From positions 1 through 64,000 of the forward strand of contig VDFB02114987.1 in assembly GCA_007258455.2 (NCBI GenBank): DNA of 64,000 nt. Direction: 5' to 3'. The translations under genes were made by a program, and so were the position numbers. Of the stretch, positions 21,480 through 33,369 are shown piece by piece. Origin of the DNA: Sequoia sempervirens. Lineage: Eukaryota > Streptophyta > Pinopsida > Cupressales > Cupressaceae. How positions within the stretch are numbered: position 1 is the stretch's first letter; each line of letters starts with the position of its first letter. The notes beneath the pieces are model-generated. The model did no database searches, had not been told where the DNA came from, and was given only the letters and a program-made list of their open reading frames with translations.

Positions 21480-23714
21480 TTTTGGCATTCTGTATAAATT
21501 GAGCTAAATCTTGTTAAAATGCCATTTTAAGTCAGTTTTAGGTCAAACCAACCATAGAATCTTGGTGGGTTTCTATCAAGGAACACATGTGCAAAATTCT
21601 AAAATTTTGAAAATTAGGGTTTTTCGCCCCTATTTTTAGGGAAAACCCCCGAAAATAGGACCTTCCCAGAAATGATCGAAAATCATTTTGATAGGCTTAA
21701 AAGGCTTCACAATCACATTGGTCAAGTCAAAATCATCAAAAGACATGTTTTACTCTGGTGGGTCTATTTCTATTTTTCAGGAACAAAGTTAGAACCTTTG
21801 CAGCCATTAATGGCAGATTGGCCAGTACCAGGTGCTGAAAGCTAAGCTTCAAAAGCTTCAACAACGCAACCATGGCGGAAAAGGTCAAAAATGATGTTGT
21901 TTGATGAAGGAGATTCCTGAAAGTGAAAAAGGCCAAAATTTGACTAACTCTGGAAACGTTACGAAGGAGAGAACTCAAAATGCTGAAAAGAGCCTTTTTC
22001 AAGCAGGGGCGCCCATGATCTTTGAGGGTCAAATGCAGTCAGTAAGATCATCCAAAGCAGTCATTCTTGACGTTTGATTGCTGACTCAATAGTGAAACAA
22101 ACATCCAGATCATCCGATGAATAGATCACTAGCAACTGCTGATGAAGCAAAAAGAGGCAGTTGAGGAAATATCAGGAAACCACAGTTAAACGACGAAGTT
22201 CTAAGAAAAAAGAGCCTTTTCAAAAGAAAGGCGCCCTTTCTTTTAGACTTCCAGATGCTGACAAATGACAAAAGGCTTCCCAGGATAACCTTCTCAGCCC
22301 AAGTAGATCTCGGAAACACAACTGCAAGCACCAACACCTGACAGGGCAGTCAACGGATAATCTGGATCAAAGTAGGCAACTTTTCATATGGAAATAATCA
22401 AGCCAAAAGACAAAAGCTCCCTTTTCAAGGAGGGGCGCCCTTGAATAAAGGGACCCTAAAATAAGATCCAGGTTTTCTGAAGTCAGTCATTCTTAGTAGA
22501 ACAGAGCTGGGTACCTGATGAAACATCAAGCGAAATCATCTGACTCTCTGATCAACGAGAAATCCAGATCAAAGCAAGAGAGGTCATTTCAAAAGGCTAA
22601 AGAACGAAGTTTGAAAATTCACTAAGGCATTAGCAAAAGCGCCTTTCCTTGGAAAAGGCGCCCATTCTTTTGAAGACCTAAACTTAGCTTTTCATCATCA
22701 TGTCTCCCAGGCACTTCTTTTTAGTTTGGATCCGGCTCCGCAGTGAATGTGTCTGCGACATCTCAGGATCAATAGATAACGCTAGTTTTAGGATCAAATA
22801 GAGGGCTTTCAGGAGAGAAAATATTTAAAAACTTGCAAGAAACCAAAAGGGACGCCTAAAGAAGTCAAGGGTCAATTTGTTGACAAAGTCAAGAGCTTTT
22901 TGAGTTAAAGTTGGCTAAAACACTCCACGATTGGTGGAAATCACCTTTTCAACTTTAGATCAAGCCAAAATCACCTTTTGAGCTTGAGTTAGGTCCCCAA
23001 ACTTGTGGATCTGAAGCTTAAACATATATATTCAAGGTGAAGGCGTCCTATTTCATTATTTCATTGCAGGTTAAGAGATCAAGATCAGCCACAAGCTCTC
23101 AAGGACGCCATTCATAGATCTAAACAAGGTTTTCATTCGTTCTTCAATTTTTCTTGCAGATCTGAAGCAGAAGAAGATTGCTATTTTGAGGATTGGATCC
23201 AGAGATAGATTTTTTCAGGGAATCAGATAAAACTTCCAATCCATCTTCTATCTATTTCCTCTCTTATGGCCTTAGGTTTTCTTGCATTTGACAGAAAAAG
23301 CAACAAGCTACATCAAATCAGATCAACTGGGTAGATTCAGCATTATTTTCCAGAGAAACCCATCTAGTCAAATTTTCCAAAATCAACAAACTTGCTGCCC
23401 CTATTTTTGGGAGTTTTTCCGAAAAAGTTTCAGAATCCAAATTCTGAGGAACTGGGTTTGTTCAGCATTGAAGCACGAACAAAACCCATGTGCCAGATTT
23501 TTTCCAGAAAAATACTTCTAGGCGCTTTTTCTTTTTAAGCCCAAAATCATCCGAATCATCAAGAAGATACAATTTAAGTTTTTCAAGATGCACTTGGTAC
23601 AATACGAGACCAAGACGGTCTTACTCCATGATGCTTGAAAACAGTTGACACATTACACAAGTAAATCCAGTGGTTGATTTGGAGCAAGAAGGCATGAATC
23701 AAATCACATTGGAA
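21480..23714 (+). repeat. Repeat-rich upstream region with GGGGCGCCC cassettes
   Basis: Four cassettes near 21990, 22215, 22420 and 22635 read roughly AAAGNGCCTTTTCAAG then a GC-rich GGGGCGCCC or AGGCGCCC core, spaced about 205-225 bp. The rest is non-coding. It looks like an LTR or long leader of a repeat family, since it leads into the decayed reading frame at 23715. No matching copy was found downstream of that frame, so LTR status is unproven. Confidence 0.45.
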
Positions 23715-26681
23715 TATTGAAGAATCCGGGTTGCTGCAGGCTGCATCAATTCCCATCACACTACAAAGCGAGCTTGTAATCGCTTGTATCAAGCATTACA
23801 ACCCTACCACCAGAGAAATCGAGCATCGTGATGGAAGAATTGTTCGCAACTAAAGCCTCAGGATATCGAAAGGTGTTTTGATATTCCATCATGTCCTAAC
23901 AGCAAAGTCATATCAATGACGGAATGTGAGAAGGCATTTGAGACAGCTAAGGACAAATGTCAGAAGGTTATGGCTGAAAAATGGCTAAAAGTGACAAAGG
24001 AAAGCTTGCCTAAGTTGTTGGGACGAGGAGAATGTAAAGATGAGTACGCAGTGTTAATCACTCTACTCAATAGAATCAGTGGAGAAGAAGATGGTCGTCA
24101 ATTCCAGCCATGGATGTACTATATCATTGCAAAAATCATCGGCAGGAGGGAATATTATGACTGGGCCACTTTGATTAGTGACACACTCCACCGACAAATC
24201 ACTGGGTATCTAGAAGCTCATAGGTTCCACATGTGCTCTTACCTAGTATACCTAATAGCCTTCCAAGGCGATTTCAGGTTATTGAACAATGTGGGAACCT
24301 TAGGTGTGCAGAAGGTTCACGAACATTTCACACGTCTTGAGTTTACTCAAGCGGAAAGACACTTCAAGAAGACAAGTGATCACTTCACCATGCACATAGT
24401 ACGTGAGCTTAACCATGAGATGCACGTGCGTATTTCACAGACAGCCAGAGAGGCAATGGCGGATTGGGCAGATTGGTTCATCCAATTTCCTACGTTCTCC
24501 TACATACGCGTGTATGGCTACATTGGCCACCCCGCCATGCTACCAAGATACCCTTCAGATAGGGTAGTCTTCATGGAATTCCTGAGACAGTTGTCCGAGG
24601 TTCATGTCTACTTGCGCTTGAAGAGGAAGACAGCTGTTAACTTTCCCGTTGAAATGGGACTATATAGATGTGGATTCGCGGCAGATGCTAAGATGATGAG
24701 TCAGGAAACAGCGAGGTTTAACCTCAAGTATCTCATTGATAGAAGATCCTATGATCCCAGAGGACTCTATGCAGCACACCTCGAGCAGCACTCGTCACAT
24801 AAGTCTTCTATGGAAGATTATTGGGTAAATTGTAAAGACGAGTATGAAGTGCGAAGAAGGAACTACAGCAGATTCAGACTCACACAAATTGCCGACTTTA
24901 TGTCAGCAGACATTGAGGGCTTGTCCGATGATGAAGGGGAAGTCATTCTCCCCTCATTCTTCGCAGATTCAGTTGACTCCCAACCGCTCCCGAGAGTGGA
25001 TTGGTATGCCAAAGAAGACACGTCTATAGAAGAAAGAACAAGTAGAGTGGTTAGAAATAGCCAACTCTATCTCGATAGCAAGAAATCAAGGAAGGTGATA
25101 CCTCACAGAACAGAGCCGCCACAGGTTCAGTCTACACCACCTTCCACTTCAAAAAGGAAACCTAGGCAGAAGCAATGGTGCAATCCTCCCCAAGGGATGA
25201 GGATGTCTAAGCCTAGAACACAGAGGACACCAGTGGAGAAAGCCACACATAGTCCTGAAATAATCACGGGTGTTGCTGCCCCAGAACAAAGAGTAGAGAC
25301 TGCTACCCCTGATTCAGCAGAAGTTATCACAGAGGAACCAGCAGCAGTAATTGTTGAAGAACCAGTGGCTGAGCCAATGGCAGAAGCAACAATAGTAGAA
25401 GTAGCAGCAGAAACAGTGCCTGTTATGGAAGCAGAGCCACCAATATCACCAGTATCACAGCGGACACAAGTCCTCATCGACTTGGATTCGCCACCGAGAG
25501 ACATTGCTCCAGCACAGTCTCACACATCTAGCATTCAAGGGCCTCACGTCCCTCCTAGCGAAGTTCGCCGAGATTCTATTTGGCTTGAAGGCTTCCTAGG
25601 AAGAAAGAGGGAAAAACCCTCGTATGAACTTGACTTTACCGAATTCGACCACGTCCCACAAGACACGTCGGCGAAGAAGTTAAAGAAACAAGTTCACATA
25701 GAAAGGAATGCAGAGTGTGAGATCATCATAGAGACTGCCGCTCCACCAGTAGAGAAAAGCATACACGAGGTCCAAGTAGAAGACTACACTTTGTCTCAAC
25801 TTAACCTCGGGAAGACTACACGACAGGTGGAGGCAGACCTTCTTGGAATAGCTTCGGTGAGCGCACAAGAAAGGATGGCAAAGGATGGTAAAGAAAAGGC
25901 AGCCTTAAAGGCTGAAAATCAGAAACTGAGGTCTTACATAACCAGCTTGATACATGGCACACCAAACGTCTCAGCCCTACCAGCAGGACTACTAGATCTC
26001 CCCGCCGAACAAAATCATCGGCAATTGATAACATTCGGCAAACACTTGAGAGATCAAGTGGAAGAGTTTGTTCTCAAGGGTAGATGTATACTGGCAAACC
26101 TATACCGTTACGGATAGAGCACATGGACTTCGTGCAGAGATCCAGCAATCGTAACAAAGGATTGCGTAAAAGAGGCTTGAAGATCTAAAGCACAATTGCG
26201 GGATTTGCAATTGGCATATCAATCGATACTCAAGAAAACAAGCAACATCTCTTTGCTTGGAAGGAACAATTAGCATAAGGTGAAAGCCTATGACGCTCAT
26301 TCAGTAGAGTTGATTGATTACAGACGGGTGGTTGCCACTATTATCAACTTCGCAAGAATGTTGGTGATATCTTTCCCTTGCATGGAATATCAGCGTGAGG
26401 GAGGAGAATACGTTGAGATGGTCACTGTACAGAACCAGTTCAGGGATGTCATCCGTAGTACCTTTCTTGATGATCCAGATGGTTGCAAGCTGGCTAAGGT
26501 AGCAACTTTATCAACCAAGTTTGAAGAGGCAGCATCTCAATGTATTGACTTCGGAAATCAGCTCACAACGGGTGAGGTCATGCTACGACGCCACGTCATC
26601 ATTCTACAGAGCATTAACTCCCCAGAAGCCGATGAAGTCAATCAATGGATAGAGACACTGCTGATTAATGGCGAACTATAA
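23715..26681 (+). pseudogene. Unrecognised ~920-codon reading frame, decayed
   Basis: The main open stretch starts at ATG 23916 (MTECEKAFETAKDKCQKVMA) and runs to TAG 26115-26117 (733 residues). Coding character extends upstream in another frame from about 23715 (QSELVIACIKHYNPTTREIE), joined by a one-base shift near 23840. Downstream it continues in the same frame through two more stops (about 26178 and 26273) to TAA 26681, ending LQSINSPEADEVNQWIETLL. The N-terminal ~300 residues look globular with many Trp, Tyr and His (DWADWFIQFPTFSYIRVYGY). Residues ~340-560 are a basic then acidic, Pro/Glu/Ala-rich linker, and the last ~200 are helical. No zinc knuckle, DSG, integrase or reverse transcriptase motif is visible. 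The start resembles plant mobile-domain proteins in general layout only. It may be the cargo or gag-like frame of a non-autonomous retroelement, or a repeated gene relic. Confidence 0.6.
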
Positions 26682-27960
26682 ATGCACCAAAGAAGGAGGC
26701 CATACCCCCTCCAAGTGGCATTTATGAGACTTGAGTTTGACTTGATGCTTCTTTCCAAGTCAACTCAAGATGTATTAAATGTTGTTGGAGTTAACTTGAT
26801 GCTTCTTTCCAAGTTTAACTCCACTTTCCTTAAATCATGCATTGTCAGATCCCACTGATTAAGGATGTCTAATTGACTTCCATGATTTGTGGATCTTAGA
26901 TCTCCACTGAATGTGGATGTCTATTTTGGAGGGATACTTTCATTAAAGTTTACCTTTAGTTTACTTTCAGTCAACTGAAGTAGTTTCCAGTTGACTCTTT
27001 GTTGACTTTCAGTTAACTGAAGTAGTTTTCCAGTTAACTGCTTGTTCCCCCTTTTTAGGAATAAATCTTGCTAATTGATTGGAAAGAACTCATTGTTAAC
27101 TCAAGGAGATTTTGGGGTTGCCCACTCCTTTGAGTTCTATAAATAAGAGCCTTGGGCTCATTATTTGTTTAACTTTTACTTGCTATGCAAAATTGCTGTG
27201 CCATTGTTGCCAACAAGCTTTGAAAGCGGATATTTGTTCACTCTTGGATGAGAGTTTGTTGGTTGATTGTAATTGTGCATGATTTCGTACCTTTGCTCTC
27301 CCAACCTTTGTAATTCGTTGATGAAGCTTTGAAGGAGAATATCAGAAGGCGCTTGCATTTTGGTCAATCTTTTTTGAGTTGTGTCCACGTCTTGTGTTTA
27401 ATAGCTCACTGTTTCATTTCCCTCCTCGGATAGGAGTCCCTCCTTCTTGGACATTTGTTATTGACAAGTTGTCGTTTGTTGTTGTTTAATCATAATGTAT
27501 TGGCTTCCAAGCTATACTTCGGATAGGAGTCCCTCCTCCTTAGCAAGCTTGCTGGCCAAGGCATCGTAAATTTGTTGTTTCTCGTAAACTATTTCCTAGA
27601 CCATACCTCGGATAGGAGTCCCTCCTCCTTGGCAGGTCTCAGATCTAGTTTACTGTATAGAGTGTTTGCTTGTACCAACCTTATCTTGGTGTATACCCGA
27701 GAGTTCAGAGCCTCGGTCATATTCTCAAGAGATGGCGAATTCAGGTGATCGAACCAATCCATTCCCGCTCCTTTACCCTCATGCTCTGTTTATCTTGAAG
27801 GTATTGGATAGATAGAAGCTAGTTAGTCGTAGTTGAGATCTGCAGAAACCAGAGAAAAGCTTAGCTACGGCGCATTGTGTTTGTGCACCCTTGTGTCCTG
27901 CCGCTGAAGCATAAAAAGATAGGAATTTTAGTTACATTTCCCTTCCCTACGCATTGCTCC
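26682..27960 (+). repeat. Promoter-bearing repeat region downstream of the 920-codon frame
   Basis: AGAAGGAGG (26692-26700) is a possible polypurine tract 11 bases after the stop. Then come two copies of ACTTGATGCTTCTTTCCAAGT (near 26740 and 26800), two blocks of CAGTTAACTG-type palindromes (26960-27040), a TATA box CTATAAATA (27138-27146), and three copies of TCGGATAGGAGTCCCTCC (near 27427, 27518 and 27608). The order enhancer, TATA, transcribed repeats suits a 3' LTR, but no TG...CA ends or second copy were identified. Confidence 0.4.
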
Positions 27961-28118
27961 CAGCAGAGAGGGACTTCTCCTCTTTAAATAACAAAGAAGT
28001 GTTGCAAAACATTTGAAATAGCTGAACGTTTACAATCAGCACTCCAGAGGTGCTAATTTAAACGCCAACACATTTCAAACATATAGTAAAATTAACCTTT
28101 GAAAAAGTGTGTATATTC

Positions 28119-28762
28119 TGTTAGTTTTAGGATTAGAATTTAAATAAGCAGAAATAGAGCAATTTTAAACGATAGAACACAGCATATACCCTGGGAAAAC
28201 CCAGCAACAATATATCACTTATATATTGAATAATGAACAACAATTCGCTTTACAATGAGGCCAATCACAAGGCCGATCTGTAGTAGGGATAATCGCACCA
28301 CACTTGATGCAAGTATACAACCAAATGAAGTATATCGAACTCCTTGAAGAACAATATATTGATATGCTGTGATATCAAACTCCTTTTAGAATTATATGCA
28401 CTTGACAATAGATGAATGAATGATGTGTGAGAGAGAAAGCAGTGCCTCTATATATACAAGTTGAAATGTCTTCTTCCAAGCAATACATCTTTACACAAGA
28501 AGTCGACCTCTTCTTGAAACATCACGTCTCTTTCTCCCATGCGACTTTGTTAAGTCGACTTACAATGAAATAAATAAAATATAAAATGTTGTTTGTAATG
28601 AGACACCCTTTCACAAGGGTCGGCATCAAATGAATAAGATATAAATTACAATAGGCACCGCTTCACTTGGGACACACACAAATAAACAAGTAGCCATGAA
28701 TTTGTTTATTTGTCAACAATTAAATCGGGTGAAGGATGAGACCCGAAGCTATATCATCAACA
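28119..28762 (-). repeat. Solo copia LTR, minus strand
   Basis: 644 bp. On the minus strand it starts TGTTGATGATATAGC and ends CCTAAAACTAACA. It is related to the LTRs at 34704-35371 and 44826-45490: shared ATATATT.TTGCTGGGTTTT, CCAGGGTAT.TGCTGTGTT and the closing AAAACTAACA. Flanks TATTC (28114-28118) and TCTTC (28763-28767) agree at four of five bases. No interior remains. Confidence 0.75.
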
Positions 28763-31309
28763 TCTTCTATCTACATATCACTCTCGCAAATATAAAAAAT
28801 ACAATGTCCAACTTTACAAACATCAAAACAATATGTCCATATTGTATATAGATGTACACTATGCCTTTACATAGTTGAATACTGAATTCTCAATCTTTGA
28901 AACATGCATTAAAGTAGTTAAGTTTAACATAGGATTAAAATAATGGATTGAAATTGTAAACATGGCAGTGCAGCCAAAAGCCAACAACATAAACAATATT
29001 GCTGCTACAACTTCCACCTAACAAAAAATAAAAGTAGCCTTCTTGAAACTTGAGGTAAACCCCAATGGTTTTTTCTTCTTCCTTTGTAAATGTTGATAAT
29101 TTGTTACATAACCAGAAAGATTTTTGGATACTCTAGTGTATCATTTTTTTTGGCTATATCATATTTAACTTTAAGTTTAAACTTTATATAAACTCTTCCA
29201 CTACTTTTATCCTATGGCTCCTTTAGATATTATGGTTTTGTCCAAATGCAGAAGCAATAGCATCGTCATGGAACAACTTACTCTATAAAATCTTAACAAG
29301 GATTTCATATAATCATAAAGCTTAATAAATCATTATTTTTATAAGTTTGGGTTTTTTTTAAATAAAACTCAGCTACAGTAGTAAGGGACGACTAGCTCTC
29401 TCCGAGATGGTGAAAGGATTTCTGAGATGTCCTCACTGTCTCGGGAACGTCTGGTCATGTCCTACCCGTCCCTTGCTTGTCCCCACATCCTCAAGATGTT
29501 TTCTACAAATTTATTTTAAATGGGGATGGCTAGGGGACATCCTCGATCCATCCCTGCACCTCTGGGGTGTCCTTGATATAGGTACGCCTAGAAAAACCTA
29601 GGGGATGTGTCCTTGGGGAACATAGATACATTGAACCCGCACCTACCTAGGTGCCTATCTATCTATAGTAGGGCTTGTGGACCCTTTCCTAGCTATAGAA
29701 AGGTGGGGGGCAAGGTGGTAGATGGGGGGGGCAGCAGTAGGGGTGTTGCAGGTAGTTGTTGGTTGCTACCAATACTAGCGATCAATAGTTGTAACTTGCA
29801 ACAATTGATTGCTCACCAACCATGAATAAACTGGTTGAAACTAAGTAGCCATTGGGAAAGGCTTGTTTCTCGATGGGATAGTGCACACACCAACTCATGG
29901 TTGATGTTGATTGATTCCTTGTCATGAATGAATCAAGCAAGAAAGGTTGAATCTTTCTTGAATATAGAGGGTTGTTATATTTTGTTGAATGGTAACCCCC
30001 ATAGTCTAGATAGTGGGGCATCTACTATATATAGGTTCAATCAATTAGAAGGGTTCAATCCTTTTGATTGATTGTCAATGACAAACACTCCATCCAAGAG
30101 TTGGTAGAGTGAGTACTATGGTACACTCAATGTGTTTGGATTCCTCTCCCCAAGCACTATTTAACTCACTTTATATGGTACAGGATTTGCAAGATCCAAC
30201 TTACTATTGATTGCCCTAGTTATTCACAAGTAGCCAAATTTGAACTAACCCACTACAAAAAGAAACACTTGGGTATGACATATACAAGAGTGTGAAGATT
30301 GTATTCAGCGAAGAATCAATCAATCTCTATGATAACTAACATTATTTCTCATTCTTGCTTTATTGAGTTATTGATAATGGAACCAATTCCCATCATTGGT
30401 GAGGGATAAAACCACATCCTGCTACTTGATGTCCATTTTTTTTGTTACCAATTCCTTTAATTCCCCAAGGGCAAGCTTCATATTTGAATAAAAAACAGAA
30501 ATGATAATTTTTTGCTTTAAGGTCCCCCCCCAGCCCTGCTTCAACATCACAGTTGAATTCATGCAAACCAAAAGACAACAAACCTTAAATTGCTCATTGC
30601 TTCTAAATATAAAGACTAACCATATATCAAAATTTCCATATCTATTCCACTGTTAAAACTTAATGTCATATCATAGTATAGCATAACTTAATAATTTTTA
30701 AAGTCTGTGGTACCCAACCTTAACAAAGCACATACTACAAAATACAATAGTTTGGCTTCATGAACTGTAAATACTAGTAAATTCAAGGATGTCCTCATTT
30801 TAATGAGATGTTTTAGGTTTAGGGTGCACTATAGAAAGGTCTGGAACTTTGGGTGTTTGAAATCTTATTGTAGATGTAACAATCTATTCAAAAAATTGTC
30901 TAGGGTGGTGGTAATTCTTATCAATGATAAAGAATAGTGATAAAAAATATTTGAATTAAAATTTATTAGTCATCCCTAATAGTTTTCTATTAAGTAATTT
31001 TATATAGAATTTGAGAACCTTGTGTAGTTTCATAGGATCTATGCTGTTCTACAAGTGGATTTAGCATCGTAATACATAGATTTCTTTTCATTAAATGCCA
31101 GAATGGAATCCATTAACATTAGTTTCAAATAGTAATATGAGCTGATTCAGTGCATATGCTTTATATTTTTTTCAGATAAGAAGAATTCCTCTAAACCTTC
31201 CGTTTTGGGTTTTTCTTGTTTGAAGGTTCAGTAAAGTATATGCACATGGAATTTGTATCTAGATGTGTTTATCTGCATTGATTTGAAAACTAAAGAACAG
31301 TTTAAATGA
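28763..31309. other. Unassigned DNA with a dispersed repeat
   Basis: 29388-29560 is the gggatg/ggacgt-type dispersed repeat also seen at 18885-18945 and 20926-21265. Elsewhere I see AT-rich sequence and short chance reading frames. 29780-30200 has a TATATATAGG element near 30027 and could be part of another LTR, but no boundaries were found. Confidence 0.4.
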
Positions 31310-31535
31310 AAGACAAATATCTCTCTATATATTTTGGGGGAATTTTTAGCTTGGCCTGACCCAGGGAGGTGACATTTGAGGAACCTCTTCCCATGACATT
31401 ATTGCTGTTCAAATCTGTGAGCTCAATGGCCCAATAAGGGCACAGAGTCTTCAAACTCAATGGCCCAGTGGGGGTTTGAACCCTGGTTGCAAACAACAAT
31501 ATCATTTACTAACCGTAGTACCATGCCTTTATTGG
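31310..31535 (-). mobile_element. SINE-like tRNA-derived repeat
   Basis: On the minus strand a tRNA-like head contains TACTACGGTTAG (box A-like, about 31510-31521) and GGGTTCAAACCCC (box B, 31481-31493). About 150 bases of body follow, with the phrase GGCCATTGAG repeated twice. The B box is a good match to the polymerase III consensus and the A box is weaker. No clear target duplication or A tail was found, so it is an old or truncated copy. Confidence 0.5.
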
Positions 31536-32817
31536 CAAAAGATGAAAATTAGCATTGATATGTACTATGGAGACCCCTTTAAATCTTTGGTATTAGTAGT
31601 AGGCCATTTTTTGTGTATGGACAATTGCAATCTACTTCTATTCATGTAAGCTATTGTACCTATGATGGTATGACATCTATAATGTGAATGTGAGTTTCTG
31701 CTCATACAAAGGCCAGACTGTATTTGTAGACCTTGTACGTTGCATCTAAGAACAATGAAAGCATTTTCATATTGAGATTTGTGTGCAATGTTGTCTTTCG
31801 TAGATAACTGTTTCTTTACTTCTTATATGAGTTGGTCTCTATTGTGTGTGTCTGAAACAGGAGAAGAGTCATTTAGATATGGGCATCTATAGCATACACC
31901 AAGTTCAACTAAGTGATTGTCACTAGGTCATAACCATTGAAATGCTTCATAAGTTATATTTGTTTTTGTCTCATCAATTTTTCCTTCATGAGTAAAGAAA
32001 TACCGACTTTGGAATTTCTGCCTTCCACATAAAAGTTTCTGTATTGACAATTTATTAAGATAAAATAAACATCTTAGAAAAGGAAGGAAAAGGATGATGT
32101 CTTAGAAATTGAGCTTTGGTAGAAAAATTGAAATTCCTGTTTATTTTTCTTTGGCCTTACAAATATTAATCTGTAGGATCCATTTTGTTTGTTGTCTTCA
32201 TATTGAAGTGTAATATCATGGCTGGACTGGATTTTGTCATATGCTACAATTTAGAAACATATTCTCTTTTACCAATGTTCATTTTTAATTTTATCATTCT
32301 CATTGGCTTTGGAAGGATATATTTATGATTATTGAACTCTATAATGCTATGATGAACTCTGGATAGAATATTACCAATCCCTCAAAACTTTTCTAGCGGA
32401 AAGATTTCAATCCCAGAGATCATTTTCTAATTGGAATTTATTCCAATCCTCTCATTGATTATAACACTTAAACCTATTTGAAAATTTTGTATTGCATAAG
32501 AGTCGTAGTAACCATCCTCCAAGGTCTTGATTCCTTAGTTTAAGACTTGTCATAATATGTTTGCCGAGTCTTGGAGGTCTTCTAATATAAAGCTTTTTGC
32601 TTTTGTTGATAAGGTTAGCAAGAATTGTTATGAAACTTTAGTTAACTGTTTTCTCATTACGAGAAACTTATTGTGAAAAAGAAAACAAGATTAGTAACAA
32701 CGAGACTCTAACTTGAAAGGATAATTAAATCTTTGCTTTGAAATAATATATATAATATAGCACTTATCTTATTTTTACTTTTTGGTTTGGCTGTTATAAG
32801 AGCTGTTGTATATGCAG
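31536..32817. other. AT-rich non-coding DNA, probably intron of the phosphatase gene
   Basis: No reading frame is convincing. It ends in an acceptor-like TATATGCAG at 32809-32817 directly before the phosphatase exon, so at least its right part is probably intron. Confidence 0.4.
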
Positions 32818-33041
32818 GAGATCTTGGTCAAACATTTGACTCAAATAGGACTTTCCAGCACTACTTAAAGACAAAAGGACAGGCAGTTCTATTTGTAGGA
32901 GATCTTTCTTATGCAGATAAGCATCCATTGCACGACAATAGGAGGTGGGACAGTTGGGGACGATTTATTGAAAAAAGTGCAGCTTACCAATCTTGGATAT
33001 GGACTGCAGGAAATCACGATATTGATGTTGCTCCTGAAATT
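32818..33041 (+). CDS. Purple acid phosphatase, one internal exon
   Basis: The exon encodes about 74 residues. It carries three of the five metal-binding blocks of purple acid phosphatases in order: GDLGQT (block GDxG), GDLSYAD (block GDxxY) and GNHD (block GNH[D/E]), with conserved neighbours [19 protein letters not shown] and [16 protein letters not shown]. Purple acid phosphatases hydrolyse phosphate esters at a two-metal centre and are mostly secreted or vacuolar. Splice signals frame it: TATATGCAG before 32818 and GTAAGT from 33042. Phase is consistent, since the first codon is completed by G from the previous exon and the last codon ends at ATT. No stops interrupt it. The other exons, including the VxxH and GHxH blocks, were not found nearby. 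The gene could be intact with long introns or be an orphan exon; base changes look conservative. Confidence 0.82.
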
Positions 33042-33369
33042 GTAAGTAAATGCATCTCTGATTCTCTATAAAGAACTGGCATCATTGGAGTTGGCTCAGA
33101 TATCTTAGTTAAGAGTTATCTACATGGATACTTGTGTAGATGGTGGTTGTTTATTACATCATGCTTTGACTTTGACTGCTATATCCAAAAATGACCTTTA
33201 TCGTTAAGTCTCTTTGGTATCTACATAGATGACCTTAAAAATTTTCTTCGGAATCATACTCATGTAGAAGATGGTTATTTATTACGTCATGCTTTGAGTA
33301 CTATATACATTTTTGTTGATGATGTAGTCCTCCTCCTTCACTCCTGAATGTTTACAAGGGAATTTGATG

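Noticed and set aside
25127..25504. 125-codon open stretch on the minus strand
   Set aside because: It lies inside the well-supported plus-strand frame at 23916-26117; its Ser/Thr/Ala/Gly bias mirrors the opposite Glu/Pro/Ala-rich linker.
27176..27388. 70-codon minus-strand open stretch
   Set aside because: It lies in the promoter-downstream repeat region, shows no motif, and runs opposite to the inferred direction of transcription.
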